From NCBI GenBank assembly GCA_963782255.1, contig CAWAIS010000001.1, forward strand, positions 2,728,001 to 2,792,000: 64,000 bases of DNA, given 5' to 3'. Both the position numbers and the translations under genes were made by a program. This stretch comes from Roseiarcus sp963782255. GTDB lineage: Bacteria > Pseudomonadota > Alphaproteobacteria > Rhizobiales > Beijerinckiaceae. Below, piece by piece: positions 54,859 to 63,434 of this stretch (within the stretch, counting starts at the first letter, position 1; every line of letters starts with the position of its first letter). Below the pieces are notes generated by a model. It saw only the letters and a program-made list of their open reading frames with translations, was not told where the DNA came from and searched no databases.

Positions 54859-57309
54859 TTAGCCGCCGGGGTTGTCCCCGCCGGTCGAAGTCGCGCTGCG
54901 CGTCGCGGCGGCCCGGCCGCCCCAGGTCCAGTCCTTGATCTCCGGCATGTCGTCGCCGTAGCGGCAGATGTATTCCTTATGCTCGATCAGCTTGTCGCGC
55001 AAAGCCTGCTTGGCGTAGGCGGCGCGCTCACTGAGGCCCGGCACGCGGTCGATCACGTCGTTGACGAGGTGGAACCGGTCGATATCGTTCAACACGCACA
55101 TGTCGAACGGCGTGGTCGTGGTGCCCTCCTCCTTGTAACCGCGCACATGGATGTTGTCATGCCCATGGCGTCGGTAGGTGAGACGGTGGATGAGCCACGG
55201 GTAGCCGTGGAAGGCGACGATGATCGGCTTGTCGACCGTGAACAGCGCGTCGAAGTCGCGGTCGTTCAGCCCATGCGGATGCTCGCTCGGCGGCTGCAGC
55301 CGCATCAGGTCAACGATGTTGATGACGCGGACCTTCAGTTCCGGCGCATGATGGCGCAGGAGTTCGACCGCGGCGAGCGTCTCCAGCGTCGGCACGTCGC
55401 CGCAGCAAGCCATCACCACGTCCGGCACGCCGCCAAAGTCGTTGCTCGCCCAGGCCCAGATGCCGAGCCCGGTGGTGCAGTGCTTGATCGCTTCGTCCAT
55501 GGTCAGCCATTGCGGCGCCGGCTGCTTCCCCGCGACGACGACGTTCACGCAATCGCGGCTCTTGAGGCAGTGGTCGGTCACCGACAGGAGGCAGTTGGCG
55601 TCCGGCGGCAGGTAGACGCGCACGACCTCGGCTTTCTTGTTGATCACGTGGTCGATGAATCCGGGGTCCTGGTGGGAGAAGCCGTTGTGGTCCTGCCGCC
55701 AGACGAGGCTGGATAGGAGATAGTTGAGCGAGGCGACCGGCCTGCGCCACTCGATCTCGCGGCACACCTTCAGCCATTTGGCGTGCTGGTTGAACATGGA
55801 GTCGATGATGTGAATGAAGGCCTCGTAGCAGGAGAAGAAGCCGTGCCGGCCGGTCAGGAGGTAGCCCTCGAGCCAGCCCTGGCACTGGTGCTCGCTCAGC
55901 ATCTCCATGACGCGGCCGTCGGGCGCGAGATGGTCGTCGTAAGGCACGGTTTCCGCAGCCCACGCGCGGTTCGTCACCTCGAGCACGTCCTGCCACCGGT
56001 TTGAATTGTTCTCGTCGGGGCTGAACAGGCGGAAGTTCTTGGACTCGAGATTGAGCTTCATCACGTCGCGCAGATAGGTCCCCATGACCCGCGTCGCCTC
56101 CGCGGTCGCGGCTCCGGGCGCGGGAACCTCGACCGCGTAGTCTCGGAAGTCCGGCAGCCTCAGTTCGCGGAGGAGCGCGCCGCCGTTCGTATGCAGATTG
56201 GCGCTCATCCGGCGCGTGCCCGTCGGCGCGAGCGCGGCCAGTTCGGCCTTGAGACGGCCCGTCGCGTCGAACAGCTCCTCGGGCCGATAGCTCTTCATCC
56301 AGGCTTCGAGGATGCGCACGTGCTCGGGATGGCCCCGCATCTCGCTCATCGGCACCTGATGCGAGCGCCAGTAGCCTTCCTCACGCTTGCCGTCGATCTC
56401 CTTCGGGCAGGTCCAGCCCTTCGGGGTGCGCATGACGATCATCGGCCAGGTCGGCCGCTTCGTGAATCCCTCGCTCCTCGCTTTCTGCTGGATGCTGCGA
56501 ATGTCGTTGATGACCGCTTCAAGCGTTTCCGCCATCAACTCGTGCATTGTCTTCGGATCGTCGCCCTCAACGAAATGCGGCGCGTAGCCATAGCCGCGCA
56601 TAAGAAATTCGAGTTCCTCACGCGGAATGCGCGCAAGCACGGTGGGATTGGCGATCTTGTAGCCGTTGAGATGCAGGATCGGCAGCACGGCGCCGTCGCG
56701 CGCTGGGTTGAGGAACTTGTTCGAGTGCCAGCTCGTCGCCAGCGGTCCGGTCTCGGCTTCGCCGTCCCCAATGACGCAGGCGACGATGAGGTCGGGATTG
56801 TCGAAGGCCGCCCCGTAGGAGTGCGAGATCGCATAGCCGAGCTCGCCGCCCTCGTGGATCGAACCCGGCGTCTCCGGCGCGACGTGGCTTGGGATTCCGC
56901 CCGGGAACGAAAACTGGGTGAAGAGCCGCTTCATCCCCTGTTCGTCCTGGGACACGTTCGGATAGACCTCGCTGTAGGTGCCCTCCAGATAGGCGTTGGC
57001 GACCAGCCCCGGCCCGCCGTGGCCAGGACCGGTGATGTAGATCATGTCGAGGTCGAGCTTCTTGATCAGCCGGTTGAGATGGACGTAGATGAAGTTCAAG
57101 CCTGGCGTCGTGCCCCAATGGCCGAGCAGGCGCGGCTTGATATGGTCCTCAGACAGCGTGACTTTCAGCAGCGGATTGTCGAACAGATAAATCTGCCCGA
57201 CCGACAGATAGTTGGCCGCGCGCCAGTAGGCGTCGATCAGGGCGCGCTCCTTGTCCGACAATACGCTCGCCTTGTCCGACGATTTCGCTTTCGACGTTGC
57301 AGTCGCCAT
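54859..57309 (-). CDS. xfp: Phosphoketolase (xylulose-5-phosphate/fructose-6-phosphate)
   Basis: An 816-residue thiamine-diphosphate enzyme that splits xylulose-5-phosphate or fructose-6-phosphate with phosphate to acetyl phosphate. Signature blocks are GHWGTTPGLNFIYVHLNR, TGPGHGGPGLVANAYLEG, IGDGEAETGPLATSWHSNK, SRQDHNGFSHQDPG-like WRQDHNGFSHQDPG and RHHAPELKVRVINIVDLM. It gives a carbon-conserving route to acetyl-CoA precursors. Two DUF2934 genes precede it on the same strand. No acetate kinase or phosphotransacetylase gene is in the window. Confidence 0.96.
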   Translation of the reverse strand: MATATSKAKSSDKASVLSDKERALIDAYWRAANYLSVGQIYLFDNPLLKVTLSEDHIKPRLLGHWGTTPGLNFIYVHLNRLIKKLDLDMIYITGPGHGGPGLVANAYLEGTYSEVYPNVSQDEQGMKRLFTQFSFPGGIPSHVAPETPGSIHEGGELGYAISHSYGAAFDNPDLIVACVIGDGEAETGPLATSWHSNKFLNPARDGAVLPILHLNGYKIANPTVLARIPREELEFLMRGYGYAPHFVEGDDPKTMHELMAETLEAVINDIRSIQQKARSEGFTKRPTWPMIVMRTPKGWTCPKEIDGKREEGYWRSHQVPMSEMRGHPEHVRILEAWMKSYRPEELFDATGRLKAELAALAPTGTRRMSANLHTNGGALLRELRLPDFRDYAVEVPAPGAATAEATRVMGTYLRDVMKLNLESKNFRLFSPDENNSNRWQDVLEVTNRAWAAETVPYDDHLAPDGRVMEMLSEHQCQGWLEGYLLTGRHGFFSCYEAFIHIIDSMFNQHAKWLKVCREIEWRRPVASLNYLLSSLVWRQDHNGFSHQDPGFIDHVINKKAEVVRVYLPPDANCLLSVTDHCLKSRDCVNVVVAGKQPAPQWLTMDEAIKHCTTGLGIWAWASNDFGGVPDVVMACCGDVPTLETLAAVELLRHHAPELKVRVINIVDLMRLQPPSEHPHGLNDRDFDALFTVDKPIIVAFHGYPWLIHRLTYRRHGHDNIHVRGYKEEGTTTTPFDMCVLNDIDRFHLVNDVIDRVPGLSERAAYAKQALRDKLIEHKEYICRYGDDMPEIKDWTWGGRAAATRSATSTGGDNPGG

Positions 57310-57344
57310 CTTGGGCCTCCTTCGAGTCTTGCCGGTCGGCGCTC

Positions 57345-57593
57345 CTAATCCTTTTTGGCCGGGGGCGCGAGTTTGCGCGCGAGCCGCTCGACCTCGACCT
57401 GAGCGTCGGGCGCGTCTTCGAGCTCCCAGCGCGCGCGCAGCCAGTGATCCAGCGCCTGTCCTTCGGGCTTGCCTTCCTCGATCCAGATCTCGTGCGCGCG
57501 CTTGCGGATGAGATATTCGCGCGACGCGGGCACGTCGGCGTCGCCCGCGTGGCTTGCGGGCGGCAGGCGTTCGGCGTGCGCCTCATCTCCCAT
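57345..57593 (-). CDS. DUF2934 protein, copy 1
   Basis: An 82-residue protein starting MGDEAHAERLPP with the DUF2934 helix-turn-helix-like core IRKRAHEIWIEEGKPEGQAL and DHWLRARWELE (about 32-62). Function unknown. It lies 35 bases upstream of the phosphoketolase and 150 bases after the second DUF2934 gene. A 24-base palindrome sits just before its start. Confidence 0.82.
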   Translation of the reverse strand: MGDEAHAERLPPASHAGDADVPASREYLIRKRAHEIWIEEGKPEGQALDHWLRARWELEDAPDAQVEVERLARKLAPPAKKD

Positions 57594-57611
57594 GGGCTTT
57601 CGCTCCCTCGG

Positions 57612-57635
57612 CGGAAGCGCATGCATGCGCTTCCG
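57612..57635. promoter_or_regulatory. Perfect 24-base palindrome upstream of DUF2934 copy 1
   Basis: CGGAAGCGCATG followed directly by its reverse complement, ending 19 bases before the DUF2934 start codon. It could be an operator for a dimeric regulator or an RNA hairpin over the ribosome-binding region. No T-run follows, so a terminator is less likely. Confidence 0.45.
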
Positions 57636-57743
57636 TCAAACAGTTAGTGTTGGCCTTGCAAAATGACAGCGGTGCAACACGTTCGGGCCCACCCGAGCGT
57701 GGGCCTTGGCTCCGATACGCTCAAGCGGAGCGAACGCTGGCCC

Positions 57744-57947
57744 TCACTTGCCTTCGGCTTCCTGCTCCAATTCCCGCCGGGCCCGGATCCAATGATCGAC
57801 CTCGCGTCCTTCCGGCATCCCCTCTTCCATCCAGATCGCGTGCGCCCGTTCCCGGACTTGTTCTTCGTTCGGTTCACGAACGGGCGCCTTGGCGGGCGAG
57901 GCTGCTGCGGGCTTGCTCGTGCGGCTGCGGGTGACTGCGCGCGCCAT
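57744..57947 (-). CDS. DUF2934 protein, copy 2
   Basis: A 67-residue protein with a basic N-terminus (ARAVTRSRTSKPAAASPAK) and the DUF2934 core VRERAHAIWMEEGMPEGREV, DHWIRARRELEQEAEG. The core is clearly paralogous to copy 1. AGGAGG lies seven bases before the ATG, a strong ribosome site. It is the first gene of the probable unit leading to phosphoketolase. Confidence 0.82.
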   Translation of the reverse strand: MARAVTRSRTSKPAAASPAKAPVREPNEEQVRERAHAIWMEEGMPEGREVDHWIRARRELEQEAEGK

Positions 57948-58176
57948 CGAATGACCTCCTGATGCTATCTGCCACCCTTCCCGGCCCAAACTGTGCCGTT
58001 TTGGTGACGTTAATGCAACGGACGAGACGCCGCAGCCGGTGATTATTGCGCGCAATGCAAAACTCCGCTCAAACTGCGGACGAGGCCGGCTTGAGACCGA
58101 GCGCGAAGCGCGACCTACGTGGTCGAGAACGGCAAGCCGCTAGCCTCTCCAGCGTGATGCTGGTAACAAGCGCTCC

Positions 58177-59040
58177 ATGTCCGACACGCAGATCCACGCC
58201 GAAAACGCGGCGCAGCACGACTATTGGAACGGACCGGCCGGTCGGCGCTGGCGGGACCACCAAGAGCACCAGGATCAGGTGCTGATCCCCGTCTCGGAGC
58301 GGCTCCTTGCCGCGGCCGATCCGAGGCCGGGCGAGCGCGTCATCGACGTCGGCTGCGGCTGCGGCGCGACGACGATTGCCGTGGCGGAACGCGTCGCGCC
58401 GGGCGGGGAGGCGCTGGGCCTCGACATTTCCGAACCGATGCTGGCCCGGGCGCGCGAACGCGCCCCGTCCCACCTGCCCGCCCGATTCGTCCTCGCCGAC
58501 GCCACCCTGCATGACTTCGAAGACGAAGCCGATCTTATCGTCTCGCGCTTCGGCGTCATGTTTTTCGCCGATCCCGCGCTGTCCTTCGCCAATCTTCGCC
58601 GCGGGCTCAAAGCCGGCGGGCGGCTCGCCTTCGCCTGCTGGCGCGAAGCCAGGCAAAATCCATGGCTGATCCTGCCACTGCGCGAAGCGGCGAAGCACGC
58701 CCCTCCCCTGCCCGAGACGGCGCCCGAGGACCCCGGACCGTTCGCCTTCGCCGACGGCGACCGGGTGCGCCGCATCCTGAGCGACGCCGGCTATGCGAAG
58801 ATCGCCGTCGAGCCGCACGACCTCGATCTCGACATCGCGATCGGCAAAGGGCTTGAGACGGGCGTCGCCGCCGCGCTCGCGCTCGGCCCGACGAGCCGCC
58901 TCCTGGACGGCCAGAGCGACGCGGTCCGCGCCGCCGCGGCGGCCGACATCCGCGACGCGCTCGCCGCCCGCGCGGTCGGCGACAGCGTGCCGCTCGGCGC
59001 GGCGATCTGGATCGTGACGGCGACGAATCCGGGCGGCTGA
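58177..59040 (+). CDS. SAM-dependent methyltransferase
   Basis: A 287-residue class I methyltransferase of the UbiE/arsenite-type fold. The SAM motif is VIDVGCGCGATTIAVAERV near residue 57, the acidic motif is ALGLDISEPML, and LIVSRFGVMFFADPALSF follows. The N-terminus, HDYWNGPAGRRWRDHQE, is typical of a common alphaproteobacterial subgroup with unknown small-molecule substrate. It is monocistronic and divergent from the DUF2934 genes. Confidence 0.9.
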   Translation: MSDTQIHAENAAQHDYWNGPAGRRWRDHQEHQDQVLIPVSERLLAAADPRPGERVIDVGCGCGATTIAVAERVAPGGEALGLDISEPMLARARERAPSHLPARFVLADATLHDFEDEADLIVSRFGVMFFADPALSFANLRRGLKAGGRLAFACWREARQNPWLILPLREAAKHAPPLPETAPEDPGPFAFADGDRVRRILSDAGYAKIAVEPHDLDLDIAIGKGLETGVAAALALGPTSRLLDGQSDAVRAAAAADIRDALAARAVGDSVPLGAAIWIVTATNPGG

Positions 59041-59207
59041 TTCACGGGGCTTCGCGGATCGCTGACCGCGCCCGCCGGTTCAGGCGAAGTCGCGTTTTCC
59101 CCAAGGCAGAGCAGCGCGCGGCACCTGAAGCCCGCTCCCTGTCGCCAAAGCGTCATGAAGCGCGCCTACGTAGTGAGCGAAAATAACCGGTGCTCGACGG
59201 TGCGCGC

Positions 59208-59576
59208 ATGGACATGAATGTGACGGAAACCGCTGACGGGATCACTCACGTTGTGCTCGACGGACAATTCGACATCGCGGGCGCGCAAGAGGTCGACTCG
59301 CGCTTCGGCCCGCTGGCGGAGCGCAGCAAGGCTCTGATCGTCGATCTCACCAAGGTTTCCTTCATTGCCTCGCTCGGCGTGCGGACGCTCATGATGAGCG
59401 CCAAGACCCTCATTCGCCGCGGCGCGGACATGGCGGTCTGCGGCGCCAACGACAACGTCGAGAAGGTGCTCAGGAGCACCGGCTTCAACGAGGTCGCCGG
59501 GATTTACCCGGACTTCGCCTCGGCGGAGGCGGCGCTTGCCGGCCGGGCGGCCGATTTCGCGAGCCGGAAGGGATGA
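59208..59576 (+). CDS. STAS-domain anti-sigma-factor antagonist
   Basis: A 122-residue STAS protein. The phosphorylatable Ser lies in VSFIASLGVRTLMMS (Ser55 counted from the ATG at 59208). VVLDGQFDIAGAQEVDS is the first strand-helix. In partner switching the unphosphorylated form binds the anti-sigma kinase. A GTG at 59190 or ATG at 59214 are other starts. Its stop overlaps the kinase ATG (ATGA). Confidence 0.92.
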   Translation: MDMNVTETADGITHVVLDGQFDIAGAQEVDSRFGPLAERSKALIVDLTKVSFIASLGVRTLMMSAKTLIRRGADMAVCGANDNVEKVLRSTGFNEVAGIYPDFASAEAALAGRAADFASRKG

Positions 59577-60028
59577 GCGAGCGGCGGCCGCAGGCGCTTT
59601 CGCGCGATTTTCCGGGCACGATCGAGGCCGCCTCGGACGCGGAATGCTGGCTCGCGAGCCAGTCCGGCGCGCTTGGCCTCGCCGAGGACACGGAATTTGC
59701 GATCAACCTTTGCCTTGAGGAGCTTTTCCTCAACGCCGTTCGCCATGGCCGCGCCAATCGGGCCAGAATTTCCATCTCTGCCGAGCCCGACGCCGTGCGG
59801 GTCGAGTTCGTCGACGACGGCGAAGCGTTCGATCCGAGCGCCGCGCAGCCCAGGCGGATCAGCGGGCCGACCGAGGATTTCCAGATCGGCGGCTACGGCA
59901 CGGGGCTCGTGCAGAAATTCTCGCGGCGGATGAGCTATCGACGCACCGAGGGCATGAACCGCCTCGTCCTCGAATTCGACGCCGGCCAAGAAGGCGACCC
60001 CCGTCCCGAGGCGCTACGCACGGCATGA
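59573..60028 (+). CDS. HATPase anti-sigma kinase (RsbW-like)
   Basis: A 151-residue GHKL ATPase. The N box is CLEELFLNAVRHGRA, the G1 box FVDDGEAFDP and the G2 box GGYGTGLVQKFS. Such proteins phosphorylate the STAS antagonist and sequester a target such as a sigma factor. No sigma-factor gene is adjacent, so the target is elsewhere or is not a sigma factor. It overlaps both neighbours by four bases. Confidence 0.92.
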   Translation: MSERRPQALSRDFPGTIEAASDAECWLASQSGALGLAEDTEFAINLCLEELFLNAVRHGRANRARISISAEPDAVRVEFVDDGEAFDPSAAQPRRISGPTEDFQIGGYGTGLVQKFSRRMSYRRTEGMNRLVLEFDAGQEGDPRPEALRTA

Positions 60029-61326
60029 ACGAATCCCCCGGCTTGCGCGCCGCCATAAGGGCGACGAGCGCCTTTCGCGACCTCTCCGAAGCCCACGTTT
60101 CGTTTCTGATCGAAGCCGGCGAACTCGAGACCTTCGACCTGGGCGGAATCCTCATGGTCCAGGGCGAGACGGCCGATTCCGCCATGCTGATCCTCAAAGG
60201 AGACGTGGTGGTCACCGCCGACAGCACGCGCGGCGTCATCCCCATTTCGACGCTTCATGCGCCCTGTCTCGTCGGCGAATTGGGCGCGCTCGCGCTACTG
60301 AAACGCACCGCGACCGCGCGTGCGTGCTCGCCCGTGACCGCGCTGCGCATCGGGCGCGCCGCGCTCCTCGAGGTTGCGCGCGCTACGCCCTCGCTGCTGA
60401 TCGATGTCGTCGGCCGCATGGGCGACCGGATGCGCAAATTCAATGGCGCGATCAGCCTCTACACTCACGCGCTGGCCTCGCTCGAGCGCCACGAGTTCGA
60501 CCCCGCCTTGCTCGACGAATTGCGCAATCCGATCCCCGACCTCGCCGATTTCGGCCACACGTTCGGCCGCATGGCCGAGCAGATCATCCTGCGACGCCAG
60601 CGCGACGACGAGATGGCGAGCGCGGCGGTCATTCAGCGCGCGCTTCTGCCCAAGGTCGCCCAATTCGCTGGCGAAACCGGCCTCGACGTCTGGGCGTCGA
60701 TGACGCCCGCGCGCGACGTCGGCGGCGATTTTTTCGATCTCATCCGGCTTGGCGATGGGCGCGCCGCGATCGGCGTCGGCGACGTCTGCGGCAAGGGCGT
60801 GCCCGCGGCGCTCTTCATGGGCATCACCAGGACCCTCATCCGCATCAACCTGCGCGAGACGCCCGACCTGCCGGGAGCGATCCTGAAGGCAAACGCCTAT
60901 CTCGTGAACAACAACACCGCAGAGTTCTTCGCGACCTTGATCTACGCGGCGTTCGACCCGCATTCCGGCGCGGTCGAATATATGAGTTGCGGCCATCTCC
61001 CGGCGCTCATCCGGCGCGCGGATGGCGGGGTGGAAAAGCTGCCCGCCGGCGGCCTGCCGGTCGGCATTTTCGACGACCCGAAGGTCACGGTGCGCCGCGC
61101 GGCGCTGCAACCGGGCGACCTCCTTCTTTTCTACACCGACGGCGTCACCGAGGCGGAAGATAAGAATGCGCGCCAGTTCGGAGAGGAACGCCTCCACGCC
61201 CTCCTCGCGCAGAGCGAAAGCGTGAGCGCCGCACTATGGATCGCCCGCCTGGAGGCCGCCGTGCGCGACTTCGCGCACGGAGCGCCGCAGTTCGACGACA
61301 TCACCTGCCTCGCGCTGAGACGGTGA
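60025..61326 (+). CDS. Cyclic-nucleotide-domain/PP2C (SpoIIE-type) phosphatase fusion
   Basis: A 433-residue protein that should dephosphorylate the STAS antagonist. The N-terminal cNMP-binding domain (about 12-130) has ILMVQGETADSAMLILKGD and a phosphate-cassette-like VGELGALALLKRTATARA with the Glu and Arg used for cyclic-nucleotide binding. A helical linker (about 135-195) follows. The PP2C domain has metal Asp motifs ARDVGGDFFD, GVGDVCGKGVPAALFM, FYTDGVTEA and QFDDITCLAL. The fusion implies that cyclic nucleotide, or another effector, controls the switch. ATGA overlap with the kinase gene. Confidence 0.93.
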   Translation: MNESPGLRAAIRATSAFRDLSEAHVSFLIEAGELETFDLGGILMVQGETADSAMLILKGDVVVTADSTRGVIPISTLHAPCLVGELGALALLKRTATARACSPVTALRIGRAALLEVARATPSLLIDVVGRMGDRMRKFNGAISLYTHALASLERHEFDPALLDELRNPIPDLADFGHTFGRMAEQIILRRQRDDEMASAAVIQRALLPKVAQFAGETGLDVWASMTPARDVGGDFFDLIRLGDGRAAIGVGDVCGKGVPAALFMGITRTLIRINLRETPDLPGAILKANAYLVNNNTAEFFATLIYAAFDPHSGAVEYMSCGHLPALIRRADGGVEKLPAGGLPVGIFDDPKVTVRRAALQPGDLLLFYTDGVTEAEDKNARQFGEERLHALLAQSESVSAALWIARLEAAVRDFAHGAPQFDDITCLALRR

Positions 61327-61494
61327 GGGTGGGAGCGTAAGCTCCCCGCGGTCCTTGTCCCGAGATCCACGCCCAACGCCGCGGATTGCGAATTGTGCAT
61401 AGCAGCATCGCTATGGTGCGACGCAGCAAAGTGTGTTAGTAGGCTCCGCTCGAACCAAGGGAGGATTCGTCCGAGGCCAACCTTTCGATGGGGG

Positions 61495-61668
61495 ATGCCT
61501 ATGCAGCATTTCGATTTGCGAAACCTTGATCGAATCCGGGACGCGGCGCCAAAAACCTGGGCGACGGTGCATTTTCTGGATACCGCGACCTTCGCCGAAT
61601 TGGCGCGCTGCGGATTTCACCTCATCGACATGAGGGGCGAGATCTGGACGCTGCGCCGCGCGGGCTGA
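61495..61668 (+). CDS. Hypothetical 57-residue protein
   Basis: A frame starting MPMQHFDLRNLDRIRDAAPK after a GATGGGGG purine-rich stretch, ending RGEIWTLRRAG. Soluble, with no recognised domain. A second ATG at 61501 is possible. The amino-acid composition looks protein-like, but the evidence is thin. Confidence 0.4.
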   Translation: MPMQHFDLRNLDRIRDAAPKTWATVHFLDTATFAELARCGFHLIDMRGEIWTLRRAG

Positions 61669-61792
61669 CGCGCGCCGACCCAAACGCGGGGCGACGTCAT
61701 GACGACGCTAAACGGGGGCGCAAGCCTTTGAAGAACAAAGGGCTCAAACGCTGGGCCGCCGGGGGCCCGGCAAGGCCGGCGGCGGCAGCGGT

Positions 61793-62467
61793 TCAGGCGG
61801 CCAGCCGCGCCCGCAAAAACGCCCGCATCGTGAACGCCGCCTGCTCGGGACTTGCGCCGTGCTCCGCGCCGACCGGGCAGGCGCGCCGGGCAAGACAGCC
61901 GCGCTCCATGCAGGAAGCGCCTGCCGCGCCTTGCAGATGCGCTGCGCAGGCCGCGACGTCGTAGCCCTGCGCCGAAAAGGCGCCGACCGGGCAAGCGCTC
62001 AGGCACCAGCGCCCGTCGCATGAGTCGCAAGGGCTCGGCGACGCTTCCAGCGGCGGAACATCGAACGCTTGCGCGAAGCCAAGCGCGCCGCGATAGCTGT
62101 GCCAGAGGCCATATTCCGCGTGGATCAGGAGGCCGATCGGCGAGGCGTGCACGGGCTCGGCGCGCAGCGCCCATTGCTGGAAAGGCAAGTGCGGCGGCCC
62201 GCCGAACGGATAGAGCGCGACCGCGGAAAGATCGCACGCGAGCGCGTCGATCACGCGACGGCTGAAGCGGTCGAGCGGATGCTCGTGTCCATCGCGGGCT
62301 TCCGCGCTCGCGGCGAAAGCGCCCCAGCCCGCGCGCCCCACCATGCCGATGAGGACGATGGTTTGCAGCCCCTCGAGCGCGCCCAATTGCTCGCCCTCGC
62401 GGAGCCGCAGCGCGCCGCGCGGGACGAGGCCGGTTTGCGCGATTGCGGCAAAGACCGTCTCCAGCAT
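61793..62467 (-). CDS. 4Fe-4S ferredoxin-type protein (QueG-like C-terminal fold)
   Basis: A 224-residue protein with an N-terminal domain resembling epoxyqueuosine-reductase relatives (LQTIVLIGMVGRAGWGAF, HPLDRFSRRVIDALA). It has a C-terminal bis-cluster ferredoxin region: PCDSCDGRWCLSACPVGAF, then CAAHLQG, CMERGCLARRACPVG. It lacks the length and cobalamin-binding features of QueG, so it is probably an electron-transfer protein of unknown partner. Confidence 0.82.
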   Translation of the reverse strand: MLETVFAAIAQTGLVPRGALRLREGEQLGALEGLQTIVLIGMVGRAGWGAFAASAEARDGHEHPLDRFSRRVIDALACDLSAVALYPFGGPPHLPFQQWALRAEPVHASPIGLLIHAEYGLWHSYRGALGFAQAFDVPPLEASPSPCDSCDGRWCLSACPVGAFSAQGYDVAACAAHLQGAAGASCMERGCLARRACPVGAEHGASPEQAAFTMRAFLRARLAA

Positions 62468-62637
62468 CATGATGCGATCATGCCAGACGCAGTATCCGAC
62501 TGCGACGCCGGATTTTCAGATGCAAAGATCCGCGCCGCGACTGGCTTGCGCAAGTCGCCGCTCGGGCGCAAGACCCGGATGAGCGCCGCGCGTCCTTGGC
62601 GCATGGATTGGCGCACGGAAGACGAGGAGCTTCGACC

Positions 62638-63426
62638 TTGGACGCCGCTTACGTCGAACTCGCTGAGGGCGTCTTTCGCGCGAGCCCGCTGACCGGCGGG
62701 CCGTGGCAGCCCGACCACCAGCACGCCGGTCCGCCCTCGGCGCTGATTTGCCGGGCGACGGAGCGCGCCGCGGCCGAAGCAGGCCTCGCCCATCTCGGGC
62801 GATTGACCGTCAATCTGCTGCGGCCTGCGCCGATCGGCGACTGCCGAATCGAAATCGCCTCCGACTATATCGGCCGGAACGCCGGCCACTTTTCCGGCCG
62901 CCTCACGGCGGGCGGCAAGGAGATCGCGCGCTTCACCGCGCTCATGCAGCGCGAGGATGATTTGCCCATTCCCGAGGAGACGCCGGGCCACCCGCCGCCG
63001 GCCGCGCCGAAACCGCCGGCCGAGTGCCCGGTCGTCACGATACCGTTCGCCGAAAGCGGGTTCGGCTACGCCGACCTCGTCGAGAACCGGCTCGCGGAAG
63101 GTGAATTCTTCAATGGGCCGTGCGCAGCCTGGTTCCGCATGAAGCATCCGCTGGTGAAGGGCGAGGCGCCGAGCCCCTATCAGCGGGTGGCGGTCGCAGC
63201 CGACTCCGGCAACGGCATCAGCGCGGCGCTGGACTTCCAGAAATATCTGTTCGTCAACTGCGACCTGACCGTCAACCTCATCCGCCGTCCGGTCGGAGAG
63301 TGGATCTGTCTCAAGTCGCGCAGCCTGTTCGGCGGCAACGGCTGCGGGCTCGCCGAGTCCGCGCTCTACGACGAGCAAGGCCTGATCGGCCGCGCGACGC
63401 AGAGCCTGGCGGTGCGGCTGCGCTGA
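62638..63426 (+). CDS. Thioesterase-family protein (double hot-dog, TesB-like)
   Basis: A 262-residue protein from a TTG start with GGAG nine bases upstream. Two hot-dog halves are visible: FRASPLTGGPWQPDHQHAGPP / RLTVNLLRPAPIGDC in the first and AALDFQKYLFVNCDLTVNLIRRP / LFGGNGCGLAESALYDEQGL in the second. It likely hydrolyses acyl-CoA. It ends eight bases from the convergent pgk stop. Confidence 0.85.
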   Translation: MDAAYVELAEGVFRASPLTGGPWQPDHQHAGPPSALICRATERAAAEAGLAHLGRLTVNLLRPAPIGDCRIEIASDYIGRNAGHFSGRLTAGGKEIARFTALMQREDDLPIPEETPGHPPPAAPKPPAECPVVTIPFAESGFGYADLVENRLAEGEFFNGPCAAWFRMKHPLVKGEAPSPYQRVAVAADSGNGISAALDFQKYLFVNCDLTVNLIRRPVGEWICLKSRSLFGGNGCGLAESALYDEQGLIGRATQSLAVRLR

Positions 63427-63434
63427 TGCGCGCG

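Noticed and set aside
61331..61346. Six-pair hairpin with a GTAA loop just after the PP2C gene
   Set aside because: Too short and without a T-run to call it a terminator.
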